Source: an uncultured Selenomonadales bacterium
Lineage (GTDB): Bacteria > Bacillota > Negativicutes > Selenomonadales > Selenomonadaceae
Assembly: GCA_937877545.1 (NCBI GenBank)
Contig: CALFJE010000087.1
Span: forward strand, 1 to 20,544
Direction: 5' to 3'
DNA length: 20,544 nucleotides
Position 1 is the first letter of the stretch; each line of letters begins with the position of its first letter. A program made the position numbers and the translations under genes. The notes beneath the pieces were generated by a model. The model had not been told where the DNA came from, did no database searches, and saw nothing but the letters and a program-made list of their open reading frames with translations. Below, piece after piece: positions 6,553 through 16,800 of the stretch.

Positions 6553-7583
6553 TCAGCCGTTGTAGCCGAGTTGCTTGGCTTTGGCAAAGTTGGCTTGAGC
6601 TTTTTCGAGCTTGCCGAGGGCTTGATAGGCTTTGCCGCGCAAACAATATTCCGCAGACAAATCCGACTCCAATTCGAGAGCCTTTTGGAAGTCGGCGATT
6701 GCCTTCTGCGTTTTGCCGAGCTTTTCATAAACCATACCGCGTTCAAAGTAATATTCTCCGTTTTCCGCATCAAGTTCAAGGGCTTTATCAAATTCCTTGA
6801 GGGCAAGCGAATAATTTCCCTTTCGAGCATAAATTTCGCCGTGATTGCCATAAGAGTCGTTGTCATCAGGGGCGAGTTCCGTTGCCTTGTTGAAGGCGGA
6901 AAGAGCCGCGTCGTATTTGCCTTTGAGCAATTCCATAAAGCCAAATCGGGATTGAGTTCCAACGCCTTGTCAAAGTCTTTGATTGCCGGATCTTATTGCT
7001 TCACCCAAACCAAGGTGCGCAAACGCTCGCAAACCGTATGCATCGGCAAAATTCGGCTTGAGCTCGACAGCTTCATTGCAGAGATCTCTGCTTCCTTTAA
7101 AATCCCCGGCATAAGCAAGTTTCAAAGCCTCTTCAAATTTCTGATTCGCCAAAAAATCACGGTCGGCTTGTTCCATTTGCTCGCGAATGCGATTTTTCTC
7201 TGTCTGAGATGTGGCAAGCTTGTATTGTTCCTTTAAATCCTCAACTTGTTTGTCGTTTTTGGAAATGGCGGCTTGCAAGCCGTTGTTTTGCTGAACGATT
7301 GTAACTTTCTCCTTGCTGTCGCGCTTCAGGAACTCGAAAATTCCGTCCGAATCGATGTTTGCCTTGAGGGTTGCCGTCCTGATAATTACGGGCTCGCCGT
7401 CCGCTGTCGTTGTCGTATTGCACCTTGTCGATAATCTCCGTTATGTTATTGGTTTTCAAAGTCGCTCATGACGTAACGCCCGACGCCGTCATAAGTTTTG
7501 ATTTCGGCACCGACGATTACAACGGTCAGCAAGCACGCGAAGATTAGAAATGCCGCCAAGCCTCGTTGAAACACTTTTTCCAT
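6553..7583 (-). pseudogene. Secreted TPR-repeat protein gene broken by several frameshifts
   Basis: Read on the minus strand, an ATG at 7583 opens a 45-residue frame with a signal peptide (MEKVFQRGLAAFLIFACLLTVVIVGA) and then KTYDGVGRYVMSDFENQ, ending at TAA 7446-7448. The protein continues in a second frame (NITEIIDKVQYDND) and a third (GEPVIIRTATLKANIDSDG, through a charged coiled-coil-like stretch to the first TPR, EALKLAYAGDFKGSRDLCNEAVELKPNFADAYGLRAFAHLGLGEA). After another shift come KDFDKALELNPDLA and, in yet another frame, two or three good TPR units to the stop at 6553. TPRs are helical protein-binding repeats; the signal suggests export. Neighbouring genes are intact, so decay is more likely than general sequencing error. 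The last 127 codons could still be translated from 6936. Confidence 0.75.
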
Positions 7584-7599
7584 AAAAATTCCCTTCCCA

Positions 7600-7641
7600 T
7601 AAAAATTTAAAATAAGCGGCGGGCTTTTAACGGCTCGTCGC
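7600..7641 (-). terminator. Weak candidate terminator of the rtcB-upp operon
   Basis: GCGGCGGGC (7616-7624) and GCTCGTCGC (7633-7641) pair around an 8-nt loop. On the minus strand the stem has two A-C mismatches and is followed by an A/T-rich tract with short T runs. It sits just after the upp stop. The stem is better paired on the plus strand (two G-U pairs), so the assignment is tentative. Confidence 0.3.
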
Positions 7642-7648
7642 CTGTCTT

Positions 7649-8272
7649 TTACAGCGTATTAAAGATTCTGTCGCCGGCGTCGCCCAAGCCGGGGACGATA
7701 TAGCAATGCTCGTTCAAGCCCTCGTCAATCGCCGCCGTGTAAATCTCAACGTCGGGGTGGTCGGCGGCAAGCTTTTCGATACCCCTTGGCGCGGACACTA
7801 TGCACAGGAAGTAAATCTTGCTTGCTCCGTGATTCTTAAGCATTTGGAGCGCGGCGGAGGCGGAGCCGCCCGTTGCCAACATCGGGTCGACGACCAGCAA
7901 CGTCTTTTCCGCGAAGCGCGGCGGCATTTTGAACAGGTATTCCACGGGTTGAAAAGTCTTTTCGTCGCGATAAAGCCCCACGTGTCCGACGGCGGCGTTC
8001 GGCAAAATCTTCAACGCCCCGCCCGCCATTGCCAAACCTGCGCGGAGTATCGGCACTACGACGAATTGCTCCTCGTCCAAAACCTCTGCGCGGCATGCCG
8101 TTATCGGCGTCTCTATCTCGGCAGAATGCGTCTCGAAGTTTTGAGCGGCTTCGTAAGTCAACAGCATTGCCAATTCCTCGACCAACGTCCGAAATTCTTT
8201 GGGCGGCGTCTCTTTGCGGCGCAGTTGCGTCAGTTTGTGCTTGATTATCGGATTGTTCAGCTCGTGAATCAT
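7649..8272 (-). CDS. upp: Uracil phosphoribosyltransferase
   Basis: This enzyme makes UMP from uracil and PRPP in pyrimidine salvage, in the cytosol. The 207-residue length is standard. The PRPP-binding motif is VDPMLATGGSA (128-138), RAGL (77-80) is the conserved loop, and the C-terminus PGLGDAGDRIFNTL is the family's uracil-binding end. The ATG at 8272 follows the maf stop codon with no gap, and its ribosome site GAGGAGG lies within the end of maf, so translation is probably coupled. It is the last gene of the rtcB-brnTA-maf-upp operon. Confidence 0.97.
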   Translation of the reverse strand: MIHELNNPIIKHKLTQLRRKETPPKEFRTLVEELAMLLTYEAAQNFETHSAEIETPITACRAEVLDEEQFVVVPILRAGLAMAGGALKILPNAAVGHVGLYRDEKTFQPVEYLFKMPPRFAEKTLLVVDPMLATGGSASAALQMLKNHGASKIYFLCIVSAPRGIEKLAADHPDVEIYTAAIDEGLNEHCYIVPGLGDAGDRIFNTL

Positions 8273-8842
8273 CTAATCTGCCTCCTCGAAATTTATTCCC
8301 GCCGCCTCAGCCAATCGCTTAAGCCGATACACCGGCAGCCCCACGACGTTTGACCAATCACCGTGAATTTTTTCGATAAACTTTGTCGCGCCGCCCTGCA
8401 AGGCGTAGGAGCCGGACTTATCGAGCGGTTCACCCGTTGCCGCGTAGATTTTTATCTCCGCCGCCGTCATTGCTCCGAAGTAAACCTCCGTGACCTCCGC
8501 CGCCGTATAAACCGAGCCGTCCGCGCAGATTGCCAAGCCCGTTATGACTTCGTGGCGTTTGCCCGAAAGCCGAGCCAACATTGCCTCCGCGCCCGCCACG
8601 CCGTCGGGTTTGCCGAAAATTTCACCGTCGAGCACGACGATTGTATCCGCGCCTATGACGACCGCGTCGGGGTGTTTCGCCGCCACGGATTGAGCTTTAA
8701 GCACAGCGTTCGCTACCGCCAATGCTTTCGGGTCGTCGGCACTTTGAGCCTCCTGCGCGTCGCTTACCTCCACGATAAAATTCTTGCACAGCTTACCGAG
8801 TAGTTCTTGTCTGCGCGGTGAACCTGACGCTAAGATTATCAT
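8273..8842 (-). CDS. maf: Maf-family nucleotide pyrophosphatase
   Basis: Maf proteins hydrolyse non-canonical or canonical nucleoside triphosphates to monophosphates and have been linked to septum inhibition when overproduced. The 189-residue product has the family start ILASGSPRRQELL (3-15), GADTIVV (64-70), GKP (78-80) and SGKRHEVITGL (93-103). The ATG at 8842 was chosen because GGAGG is 7 nt upstream and the ASGSPRR motif is then N-terminal; the frame is open back to 8908. It starts 2 nt after the antitoxin gene stop and its own stop abuts the upp start. Which subgroup (dTTP/UTP or m7GTP) is not certain. Confidence 0.95.
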   Translation of the reverse strand: MIILASGSPRRQELLGKLCKNFIVEVSDAQEAQSADDPKALAVANAVLKAQSVAAKHPDAVVIGADTIVVLDGEIFGKPDGVAGAEAMLARLSGKRHEVITGLAICADGSVYTAAEVTEVYFGAMTAAEIKIYAATGEPLDKSGSYALQGGATKFIEKIHGDWSNVVGLPVYRLKRLAEAAGINFEEAD

Positions 8843-8844
8843 TG

Positions 8845-9108
8845 CTACGCCTCCAAATTTCTGCCGACACTTTCGCGCTTGAAACGTTCGGGGAATTCTG
8901 CCATCCACATTTCCGTAGTAATGTAGCGCGTGTTGTACTTGCGAATAAGGTAACGAATCTCCTCGTTTTCCTTTTGGCTCATGGGCGGACAGTCCTCATC
9001 GAAGACTATCGGACGGTCTTTGAGCGCGGCTATCTCAGCCTTTTCCTCCGCCGTCAAGGGTTCCCCAACCTTGCGTGTGTAGTATTCCAAATTTTCCTCC
9101 GTAAGCAT
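8845..9108 (-). CDS. BrnA-like antitoxin
   Basis: This 87-residue acidic protein lies directly downstream of a BrnT-type toxin gene, the usual toxin-first order of brnTA modules. The stretch TAEEKAEIAALKDRPIVFDEDCPPMS (19-44) resembles the N-terminal half of some BrnA/CopG-type antitoxins. The C-terminal half (EEIRYLIRKYNTRYITTEMWMAEFPERFK) lacks the ribbon-helix-helix pattern I would expect, so DNA binding is doubtful. The ATG at 9108 has AAAGGAG 8 nt upstream. The assignment rests mostly on context and partial similarity. Confidence 0.6.
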   Translation of the reverse strand: MLTEENLEYYTRKVGEPLTAEEKAEIAALKDRPIVFDEDCPPMSQKENEEIRYLIRKYNTRYITTEMWMAEFPERFKRESVGRNLEA

Positions 9109-9178
9109 AATAATCGCTCCTTTCGTCCTCTGTTGCTTTGCGGGCAGAGATAAGCCGAATCCTATCGCGTCGCTCAGT

Positions 9179-9382
9179 TTAAATGACGAACAAAATACCT
9201 TCCGCCATTCCGATAACTTTTCGACGCGGCTCGTCAAATGAATGTGTACCGTCGGGCAAGTCAAGGCGATTAGGGTCGTCAAAAACAGCCGCCGCCGTCT
9301 TGAAGCTGACGCCGTGTTTAATCTTGTTGCGCTTAGCTTTGTCGCTGTCCCATTCAAAATGTTGGTAGATAACGGTTACCAT
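9179..9382 (-). pseudogene. brnT: BrnT-family ribonuclease toxin gene with an in-frame premature stop
   Basis: The frame opens at ATG 9382 (GGAGG 9 nt upstream, inside the end of rtcB) and encodes FEWDSDKAKRNKIKHGVSF, AAAVFDDPNRLDLPDGTHS and EPRRKVIGMAEGILFVI. These are typical of BrnT, the RelE-fold RNase of type II BrnTA modules. It stops at TAA 9179-9181. The same frame continues without shift as TERRDRIRLISARKAT, the conserved C-terminal strand and helix of BrnT. The TAA therefore replaces what is usually a Tyr or similar codon. The 67-residue product lacks the C-terminal active-site region, so the toxin is probably dead. Readthrough would continue to TGA at 9035, overlapping the antitoxin gene. 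Confidence 0.8.
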
Positions 9383-9386
9383 TGCC

Positions 9387-10595
9387 TCACTCCTCCGCCT
9401 TGAAATTATACACGGGCTTCATTACTTCGACAATATCAACGGTGTCGCCGATAACGTCAAGGATGTCGTCGAGTGACTTGTAGGCTTGAGGGCTTTCGTC
9501 GAGAGTAGCGGCGTTGACCGAGGTCGTGTAGACGCCCGCCATAGATTCCTTGTATTCGTCGAGGCTGAGTTGAGCCTTAGCGGTGCCGCGTGACATGATT
9601 CGCCCGGCTCCGTGCGGCGCGGAGCAGTTCCAATCGGCATTGCCCTTGCCGACCGCCAAGATTGAGCCGTCGCGCATGTTCAGCGGTATCAAGACGCGTT
9701 CGCCTTTATGCGCCGCTATCGCCCCTTTGCGGATTATCAGCTCGCTCGTATCGATGTAGTTGTGAATCGTATGGAACGCCTCGCCGCCCGTAAGTCCCGC
9801 CTTGCCCAAAAGTATCTTGGCTATCAGCTCACGGTTACGACGCGCAAACTCTTGGCAAAGCTCCATGTCGTGCAGATACTGATGAAAATATTTTCCGTAT
9901 ACGAAACACAAATCGTCGGGCATGGAGGCTTTCTTGCCGCGATATTCCTTTTCCAACTCCGCAAGCTTAGCCTTAATCTCCGTCTTGCGCCCCAGCGACT
10001 TGTAAACCGCGATAATCTCGTCTTTCTGCGCGAAGTATTTATCTTTGCCCTTAGCCAAATCAATCGCCAGCCGCTGATAAATTTCCGCGACCTGCTTGCC
10101 GAGGTTGCGACTGCCCGTGTGAATCACCAAGTAAAACGTGCCGTCACCTGCGCGGTCTATCTCGATGAAGTGATTGCCGCCGCCGAGCGTCCCGACACTG
10201 CGCTCAATCCGCCGCGTCTCCTTAAGCTCCCGATAGCAATGCAACGCCGTCAAATCAAAGTGCTCCTGCCGCGTATCCCAAACATTCCTCCGTGAGGGAA
10301 TATAATGCGCCGCCTCGTCCACGCGGGCGAAATCTATCGCCGTGTCGGACAGCTTAACGGTATACATGCCGCAACCTATGTCGACGCCCACGATATTGGG
10401 AACCGCCTTATCCGTGACGGTCATGGTCGTGCCGATTGTGCAACCCTTACCCGCGTGCACGTCGGGCATTATCCGTATCTTGCTGCCCGCCGTGAATTCG
10501 TAATTGCACATGCGCCTAATCTGTTCGCGAGCCGTGTCCTCCGTCACCTTGGCGAACGATATTGCCGTGTTGTACTTGCCGACTATCTCCTCCAT
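9387..10595 (-). CDS. rtcB: RNA-splicing ligase RtcB
   Basis: RtcB joins RNA 2',3'-cyclic phosphate or 3'-phosphate ends to 5'-OH ends, using GTP and Mn2+, in tRNA or RNA repair. The 402-residue length fits the shorter bacterial form. Metal and GMP sites are visible: PDVHAGKGC (44-52), VDIGCGM (71-77, Cys75), GGGNHFIE (138-145), HTGSRNLG (159-166), HNYI (278-281) and PHGAGR (327-332) with the guanylated His328. The ATG at 10595 has AGGAGG 9 nt upstream and a promoter at 10618-10646; the extension to 10709 would cross that promoter. It leads an operon with brnT (4-nt gap), the antitoxin, maf and upp. No rtcA or archease is present. Confidence 0.96.
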   Translation of the reverse strand: MEEIVGKYNTAISFAKVTEDTAREQIRRMCNYEFTAGSKIRIMPDVHAGKGCTIGTTMTVTDKAVPNIVGVDIGCGMYTVKLSDTAIDFARVDEAAHYIPSRRNVWDTRQEHFDLTALHCYRELKETRRIERSVGTLGGGNHFIEIDRAGDGTFYLVIHTGSRNLGKQVAEIYQRLAIDLAKGKDKYFAQKDEIIAVYKSLGRKTEIKAKLAELEKEYRGKKASMPDDLCFVYGKYFHQYLHDMELCQEFARRNRELIAKILLGKAGLTGGEAFHTIHNYIDTSELIIRKGAIAAHKGERVLIPLNMRDGSILAVGKGNADWNCSAPHGAGRIMSRGTAKAQLSLDEYKESMAGVYTTSVNAATLDESPQAYKSLDDILDVIGDTVDIVEVMKPVYNFKAEE

Positions 10596-10617
10596 TATCT
10601 GTCGCCTCCTCGGCTTG

Positions 10618-10646
10618 ATAATAATCGCACGCGCCCCGCTTGACAA
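10618..10646 (-). promoter_or_regulatory. Promoter of the rtcB operon
   Basis: On the minus strand, TTGTCA (10641-10646, 5 of 6 to consensus) and TATTAT (10618-10623, 5 of 6) are separated by 17 nt. Transcription would begin about 15 nt before the rtcB ATG, giving a very short leader that still contains the AGGAGG site. Confidence 0.7.
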
Positions 10647-10716
10647 GCTTCCAAAAATTTCCGCCGAATCCGGTTTTATTAAGGCTTCATTAAAAAAATT
10701 TTTCCCCACAAAATTA

Positions 10717-10745
10717 TTGCGCCAATTCGTCGCACGCCTTATAAT
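10717..10745 (+). promoter_or_regulatory. Promoter of the giant repeat protein gene
   Basis: TTGCGC (10717-10722) and a perfect TATAAT (10740-10745) are separated by 17 nt. The start would be near 10752, with a leader of about 50 nt. The leader contains a five-codon ORF (ATG 10781 to TAA 10798, MERSG) that overlaps the ribosome site of the big gene. The 10647-10716 interval to the rtcB promoter shows nothing else clear. Confidence 0.6.
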
Positions 10746-10801
10746 ACAATCATTACAGGGAAGTGTTCTTTTGGGTTTTTATGGAAAGGAGCGGATAACT
10801 C

Positions 10802-13800
10802 ATGGCAACAGTAACGGGGAGTTGGTCACTATCAACTACAGGCAATGTAACAACGGCATCGTTCACACCAGAAAACAGTAGCACAGCTACAATCAAGATT
10901 TCGGGCTTCTCCAGCTCGGTAACACAGGAAAACCTCCCAAGTGTTATAACCGTCGACGATGGCGGAACTATTTCGCTGAAAAGCGGCGCACTTTCGGGGC
11001 TCGCGGACGGCGCAAGCTTAACGCTCGGTGAAGGCTATCCTCAATACAGTCTCAAGCTCGACAGTAGCAACTCTACAATCGCTGACAAGCCGAAAATCGA
11101 CACCACGGACAATACGCCGTTCACGGTCACTGCGACGAGCGGCAACGCCAATAACGCGACGCTCAAGGGCAAGCTGACGGCGTATTACGAGCCAAGCGAA
11201 GACGGTAAAACTATCACCTTCCACGACGCGGCTGATACCACCCTCGCAACAATCACGGGGCTCACCAGCGTCGACAGTATTGCGTTCGACAGTGCTACCA
11301 AGACGAACATTCAGCTGAAGCTGGCAAATCTCTCCAACAGCAAGACCGGCGTCTCAATCTCGCCTGTGACGATTAGCAACCTCGACACCACTAACGAAAA
11401 CCTCAACCCCGCAAACTTCAAGTTCACGTTCGTGGCTAACGGCACGGAAGGCGACAACGACAACACCACGGGCACGAACACTGACGGGCAGTCGACGCTC
11501 GGCTTCACGGCTAACGGTAACACCTTCAAGACGGTCAGCGGCGACAACAAGGCTGTAACCTACAACGCCAAGACTATGGAAGGCTGGACGCTCTCCACCG
11601 ACGGCAAGAGCATAACCTACACCGCCGCCGACGAAACCAAAGTTCTCGCCACTATCACGGGGCTCGGTTATGAGGTCGATAGCGTCACCGATTCCGGCGT
11701 CAATGTCAAGAATAACGGCTCAAAGGCTGGCATCTCGGTTGCAAGCACCACTATCACGATTAACAAGGCGGCTCTCGGTAGCGACACAATCGAGCTCACC
11801 AACGCGGAAGGTTCAAGTTACACGCTCGCGTTCGCGTCGGGTGACACGATTACAGCCACTGGCAATTATAACGGCAAAGTCGGTTTCGACAACTACGACA
11901 CCTCGACCAAGTATTGGCAGGCAACCGACGGCACGGCTACCTACAAGTACACGATTGGCGAAGGCTGGGAGCTCGACGGAACAACTAAAATCACCCACAG
12001 CGGCGCGTCAACGACGGAGCTCATCACGTTGACGGGGCTTAAGGTAAACGACATCACCAACACCACCACAACTGCGATTACCGGCGTCAACTTCGGCGTG
12101 GCTGGCGCGTCGACGAGCATCGATACCAGCACAATCTACATTAGCTCCGGCGTCTTCGATACGACTACGGAAGGCTCTGTCGTTTCGCTCACCAAGTCGG
12201 GCACGGTCGGCAGTAACACTTACTCGAAGCTCGCGCTCGACGCCTCGGAAACGACGCTCAAGACGGCTCTCACCGTCAACACCGACCCTGATTTGAAATT
12301 GTCCACCACAATCACGGCCGGCAATGCGACTATCACGGGCGACACCTTTGAATGGTACGAAATACCAACCGGCGGCACCCCGACAACTATCACCTACCAC
12401 AAGGCGAAGGACGATACCGCGTTCGCGACGATTACAGGGCTCGCAAGCACCGCCTCGACCGGCAACGTCTCATTCAGCAAAGAAAACAAAACTCTCACGT
12501 TGGACGCCGCCGCGCTCGGCACCAACACGATAACCCTCACAACAACGACGGGCATCAGCGGTCTTGGAACTGGTGACGGGAATATCGATTTCAAGCTCGC
12601 GCTGGGCGATTTGGGCACCACCAAAGCCGCCGCCGCCAATCAGGTCGACACCAACGACAACACCAAATCGATTACGGTCTCAAACGGCACCGCGACTATC
12701 ACGGGCAAGACGTTGCCTTATTACACCGTAGCGACGGGCGACAAATCTATCACCTATTCGCCCGCGCAGACAGGGCAAACCCTCGCCACTATCAGCGGGC
12801 TCAGCTCCGACGCCAACACCTCGAACGTCACCTTCAAGATGGACGGCACAACGCAGACGGGCACAATCGTTTTGGGCAAAGCCGCCCTCGGCAACAGTAG
12901 AATCACGCTCGTGAATGGCAGTGTTGGCAATGTCGCCGCGCTTGGTCTTAAGCTCGCGTTCGACGAAAGCGATTCCACCTACAACGCCACTAATAAGACG
13001 CTCGGCTTTGAAGACAGCGGCGATTATTGGAAGGTCAACAATGGCAAGGCGACTTATCAGCACAACACCAAAGAAGGCTGGACGCTCGGCACCGGCAACG
13101 TCGTTATCACATACAAAGATGACGGAGCCGCCGAAGAATGGCTCTCCCTCGACAACCTCAACATCACTTCGCCTAGCGGCACGTTGGTCACGGGCGAAAC
13201 GGAGAAGTATTCCAGTCTTAACGGCATAACAATCGACCGCAATACCGGCACGCTCGTCATTTCTTCCGACCTGCTTCAAGCCGACGCAAGCAAGACTGTC
13301 ACGTTGCCGACGGGCTACACCGTGCAGATTAAGGAAGGCGCAAACGGCACGGCAGGTTCCTCTGTCGGGTTCGGCACGCACGAAGACAGCCCCTATTGGC
13401 GCGTCGACGGCACCACCGCTTATCTCCAATACGACACCGACGGCGGCTGGAAAGTCGAAAACGGCAAAATCACCTACACCGCAGCAAAGACCGGCACGAC
13501 GGGCACAGTCCTCGCCACTATCACGGGGCTCAAAAACGACAGCAACAGTCTCACCAGCACCAACGCGACTGCGCACCAATATCCGAGTGGCACGACTGTA
13601 ACCAATTGCTACGACACGCTGAACGGCGTCACGTTCAACAAGACAACGGGCGTCATCACAATTGACAGCAATGCGCTCACCACGACCAACAACGCTAAAG
13701 CCGAACTCACATTGGGCACAGGCGTCGCGGCAGGCACCTACAAACTCGCGCTTGGCACTGGCACGGACATCACGGGCGTAGAAAACAAGATTGGCTTCAA

Positions 13801-16800
13801 CCTTAACAGCACCACGGCGACCGTCCTTGAAAAACGCGATGCCGGCTATGTGTTGGGCGACAGCGACACCACCCTGACTTACAAGGCGGCTGTCAACAAC
13901 ACCCTCGCCACTATCACGGGGCTTGCAAGCGGCGTCAAGTACCAGACGGGCGACTCTGACGCAACTCTGCCGAAAGCTCTCTACGTCGACGCGACGGGCG
14001 GCAACTTCACCGAAGTCGTTACGCTCGACACCACCAACAAAACCGTCACCCTCAAGGAAAACGCTCTCTCGAAAACTACGGGCGATGCCGGCACGGTCAA
14101 GATTTCTGAAACGAATTCGGAATACAAGCTCGCTATCGACGGGGCAACCAACAACAAGCTCGGCTTCGACAACGAGGACGGTACAACCAAATCTTGGCAC
14201 CATGTAGACGTTGTGGCAAGTGACTCGACACCCGCCTCGACGACCGCGAAATATCAGTACACCGTTGGCGAAGGCTGGACACTCGCCGACGGCAAGACTA
14301 TCACCTACAAGGCGGCAACGACTGCTGACGGCTCCAATGACACAGCTCCCACTGTCCTCGTACAAATCACGGGGCTTAAGGCTAGCCTCACGGATACTGA
14401 CCTCGCGGCTATCGGGGCTCCGACATTGGACAGCACCACGGGCTTCTATACCGTCACACTGCCCACGAGCGTTCTGCCTGAAAATACCAACCAAGTCGCC
14501 AGCAGCGAGAACAACTACATCTTGGCTATCGACGGGGCAACCAATGGCGAATACGGCTTCGGCAACAGCGGCGGCTATTGGGAACTTAACAAAGTAAGTG
14601 ACGATGGCAATTACAAAGACACGATAACCGCAACTTATAAGTGCGACTACTATAAGGGCTGGAAAGTCGAAGACGGCAAGATTAAGTACACCGCCGAAAC
14701 AACCAAAGAGCTTGCGAAAATCGAGGGGCTCAACGGCGGGTTTATGACGATTGAAGCGGGCAAGAAGTATCCCGCCATTGCGGGCATCACTGTCGACGGC
14801 GATACCTTCAAGCTGAAGCAAGACGTTCTTGGCACTTCCGCAAGTGCTCCCGTTAAAGTCACAAAACTTACGGGCGCGGATTCAAGCACCAGTTACAAGC
14901 TCGCCTTTGCCGATGAAACCAATACAGACGGCTCGCTCGGCTTTGTGGACAGCACCCCGACTTGGTCTATTGACGCCTCCACCAATACCACCGCTCACTA
15001 CACCTACAAGACGGGTCAAGGCTGGAAGCTCGAATCGAACGGTACAATCTCCTACACTGCGGAGACAGCGGCAAAAACACGCGCCATTGTCACGGGGCTC
15101 AAGAACGACGGCAACTTGTTGACTAACATCAAAGCGGGCGGCATCACTGTTTCCACCGACAGCCCCTCCGCCGAACAGCCCGGCGTCCTCACCTTGAAAA
15201 AGAGCGTCCTCAACGAAACCAACAGCCAAGCCGTTACAGTTTCGGTGGACGATTACACGCTCGCTGTTGACGCCGGTAACACTATCGACAGCGCGACGCA
15301 CACCACGGCTTTGAACTTCGACGCGGCGGCAAGCGGCACTGTCACCGTCAAAGAGACTTTGGGCGCAGGCTGGCTCAGCAGTAACAACGACAAGACGCTC
15401 ACCTACTATTCGGCAGTCGATAAAGAGCTTGCCACCATTACGGGGCTTAAGGCAGGCGTCACGGCGTCCGATTTCACCTTCGACGCCACAGGCAAAAAAG
15501 TCTCCGTAGCCGCAAGCGCATTGACCGATAAGGACGTCACCATCGCCAAGGGAAGCGGCGAAACCCAATCCGCTCTTCAATACACCCTCGCGCTGAAGGA
15601 TTCGACGGTCACTCACGACAGCAAACCTGCGTTTGGTTTCGCCAACGAAGACGGCGCAGAAAAGTATTTTGCTGTCGACGGCACCACTTCAACCACCGTT
15701 AATTATCAGCACAACGTCGGCGAAGGCTGGTACCTCGACGGCACCCAGATTAAATACGTTAAGCCGCAACAGCCCACTCCCGAAAACGGCGACCCGACCA
15801 AGTATGCCTCCCCCGTCGTCGACGTTAAGATTACGGGGCTTAAGAGCAACCTCACCGACGCCGAAATAGCGGCGGGTATCAAAGTAGGCGCGGACGGCAA
15901 AACCATTACCGTTTCCAAAGACGTCCTCGGAACAACCACAACCACGCTCACAGATAATAGCCAATCGACATACACCCTTGCGCTCAAAGACGCCGTTGAT
16001 AACACGGTCGGCTTCGCGGACGGCTCGGCTTATTGGAAGATAAGCGGCTCTGCAGGCAACTACACCGCCACTTACATGTACGACACGGCGGAAGGTTGGA
16101 CGATTAACAGCGACACTATCACCTACACGGCACTCACGCCCAAGACAGTTTTGACGCTCACGGGTCTCAAGACGGCTGCGGGCACCGCTCGCCAAGACGC
16201 CAACGGCGACGGCATTGTGGGGCAATATACCACCCTCAACGGAATAGAGGTCACCGCCGACGGCAAAGTCAAACTCTCCAACAGCGTCCTCGGCAACTCC
16301 AATGTCACCCTAGCCAAAGTCACTGACAACGACCTTAATAAGCTGAACGCCACTTATAAAGCCGCCACTTACAGCCTCGCGCTGGCAGACGACACCGGCT
16401 CCGCCAACGGCAACGACGACGTTACCGCAAACGACGGCAAGGTCGGCTTCGTTCCAAAGGCTGACAAGTGGGTAGCCGACTCCACAGCGGGCACTTACAA
16501 GTATCAGCACGAAATCGGCGCAGGTTGGTCACTTAGCGGCACAAGTAAAATCGTCTACACGGCGTCCTCCGACGACAACACCTCCGACACCATTAACCCC
16601 GTAACGCTGGCGACTGTCTCGAACCTGAAGAGCGGTCTCACCGTCAACACCAACGACGGCACCATTGACGGCATAACGGTCGGCGACGACGGCACTATCA
16701 CTATCGCCACAAGCATCCTTACCACCAATGCGTCCGCTTCAACCAAACTCACTTTAGGCAAGGAAGACGATAACACCACCAATTTGGCGGCGGGCACCTA

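Noticed and set aside
8843..9357. 170-codon frame that joins part of brnT region to the antitoxin
   Set aside because: The first 83 codons are out of frame with BrnT and meaningless; the antitoxin starts at 9108 with its own ribosome site.
12680..14821. Long minus-strand open frame of 713 codons
   Set aside because: It lies antisense to the giant repeat gene, has Arg/Val/Gly/Cys-rich non-natural composition and no domain, and arises from the codon bias of the plus-strand repeats.
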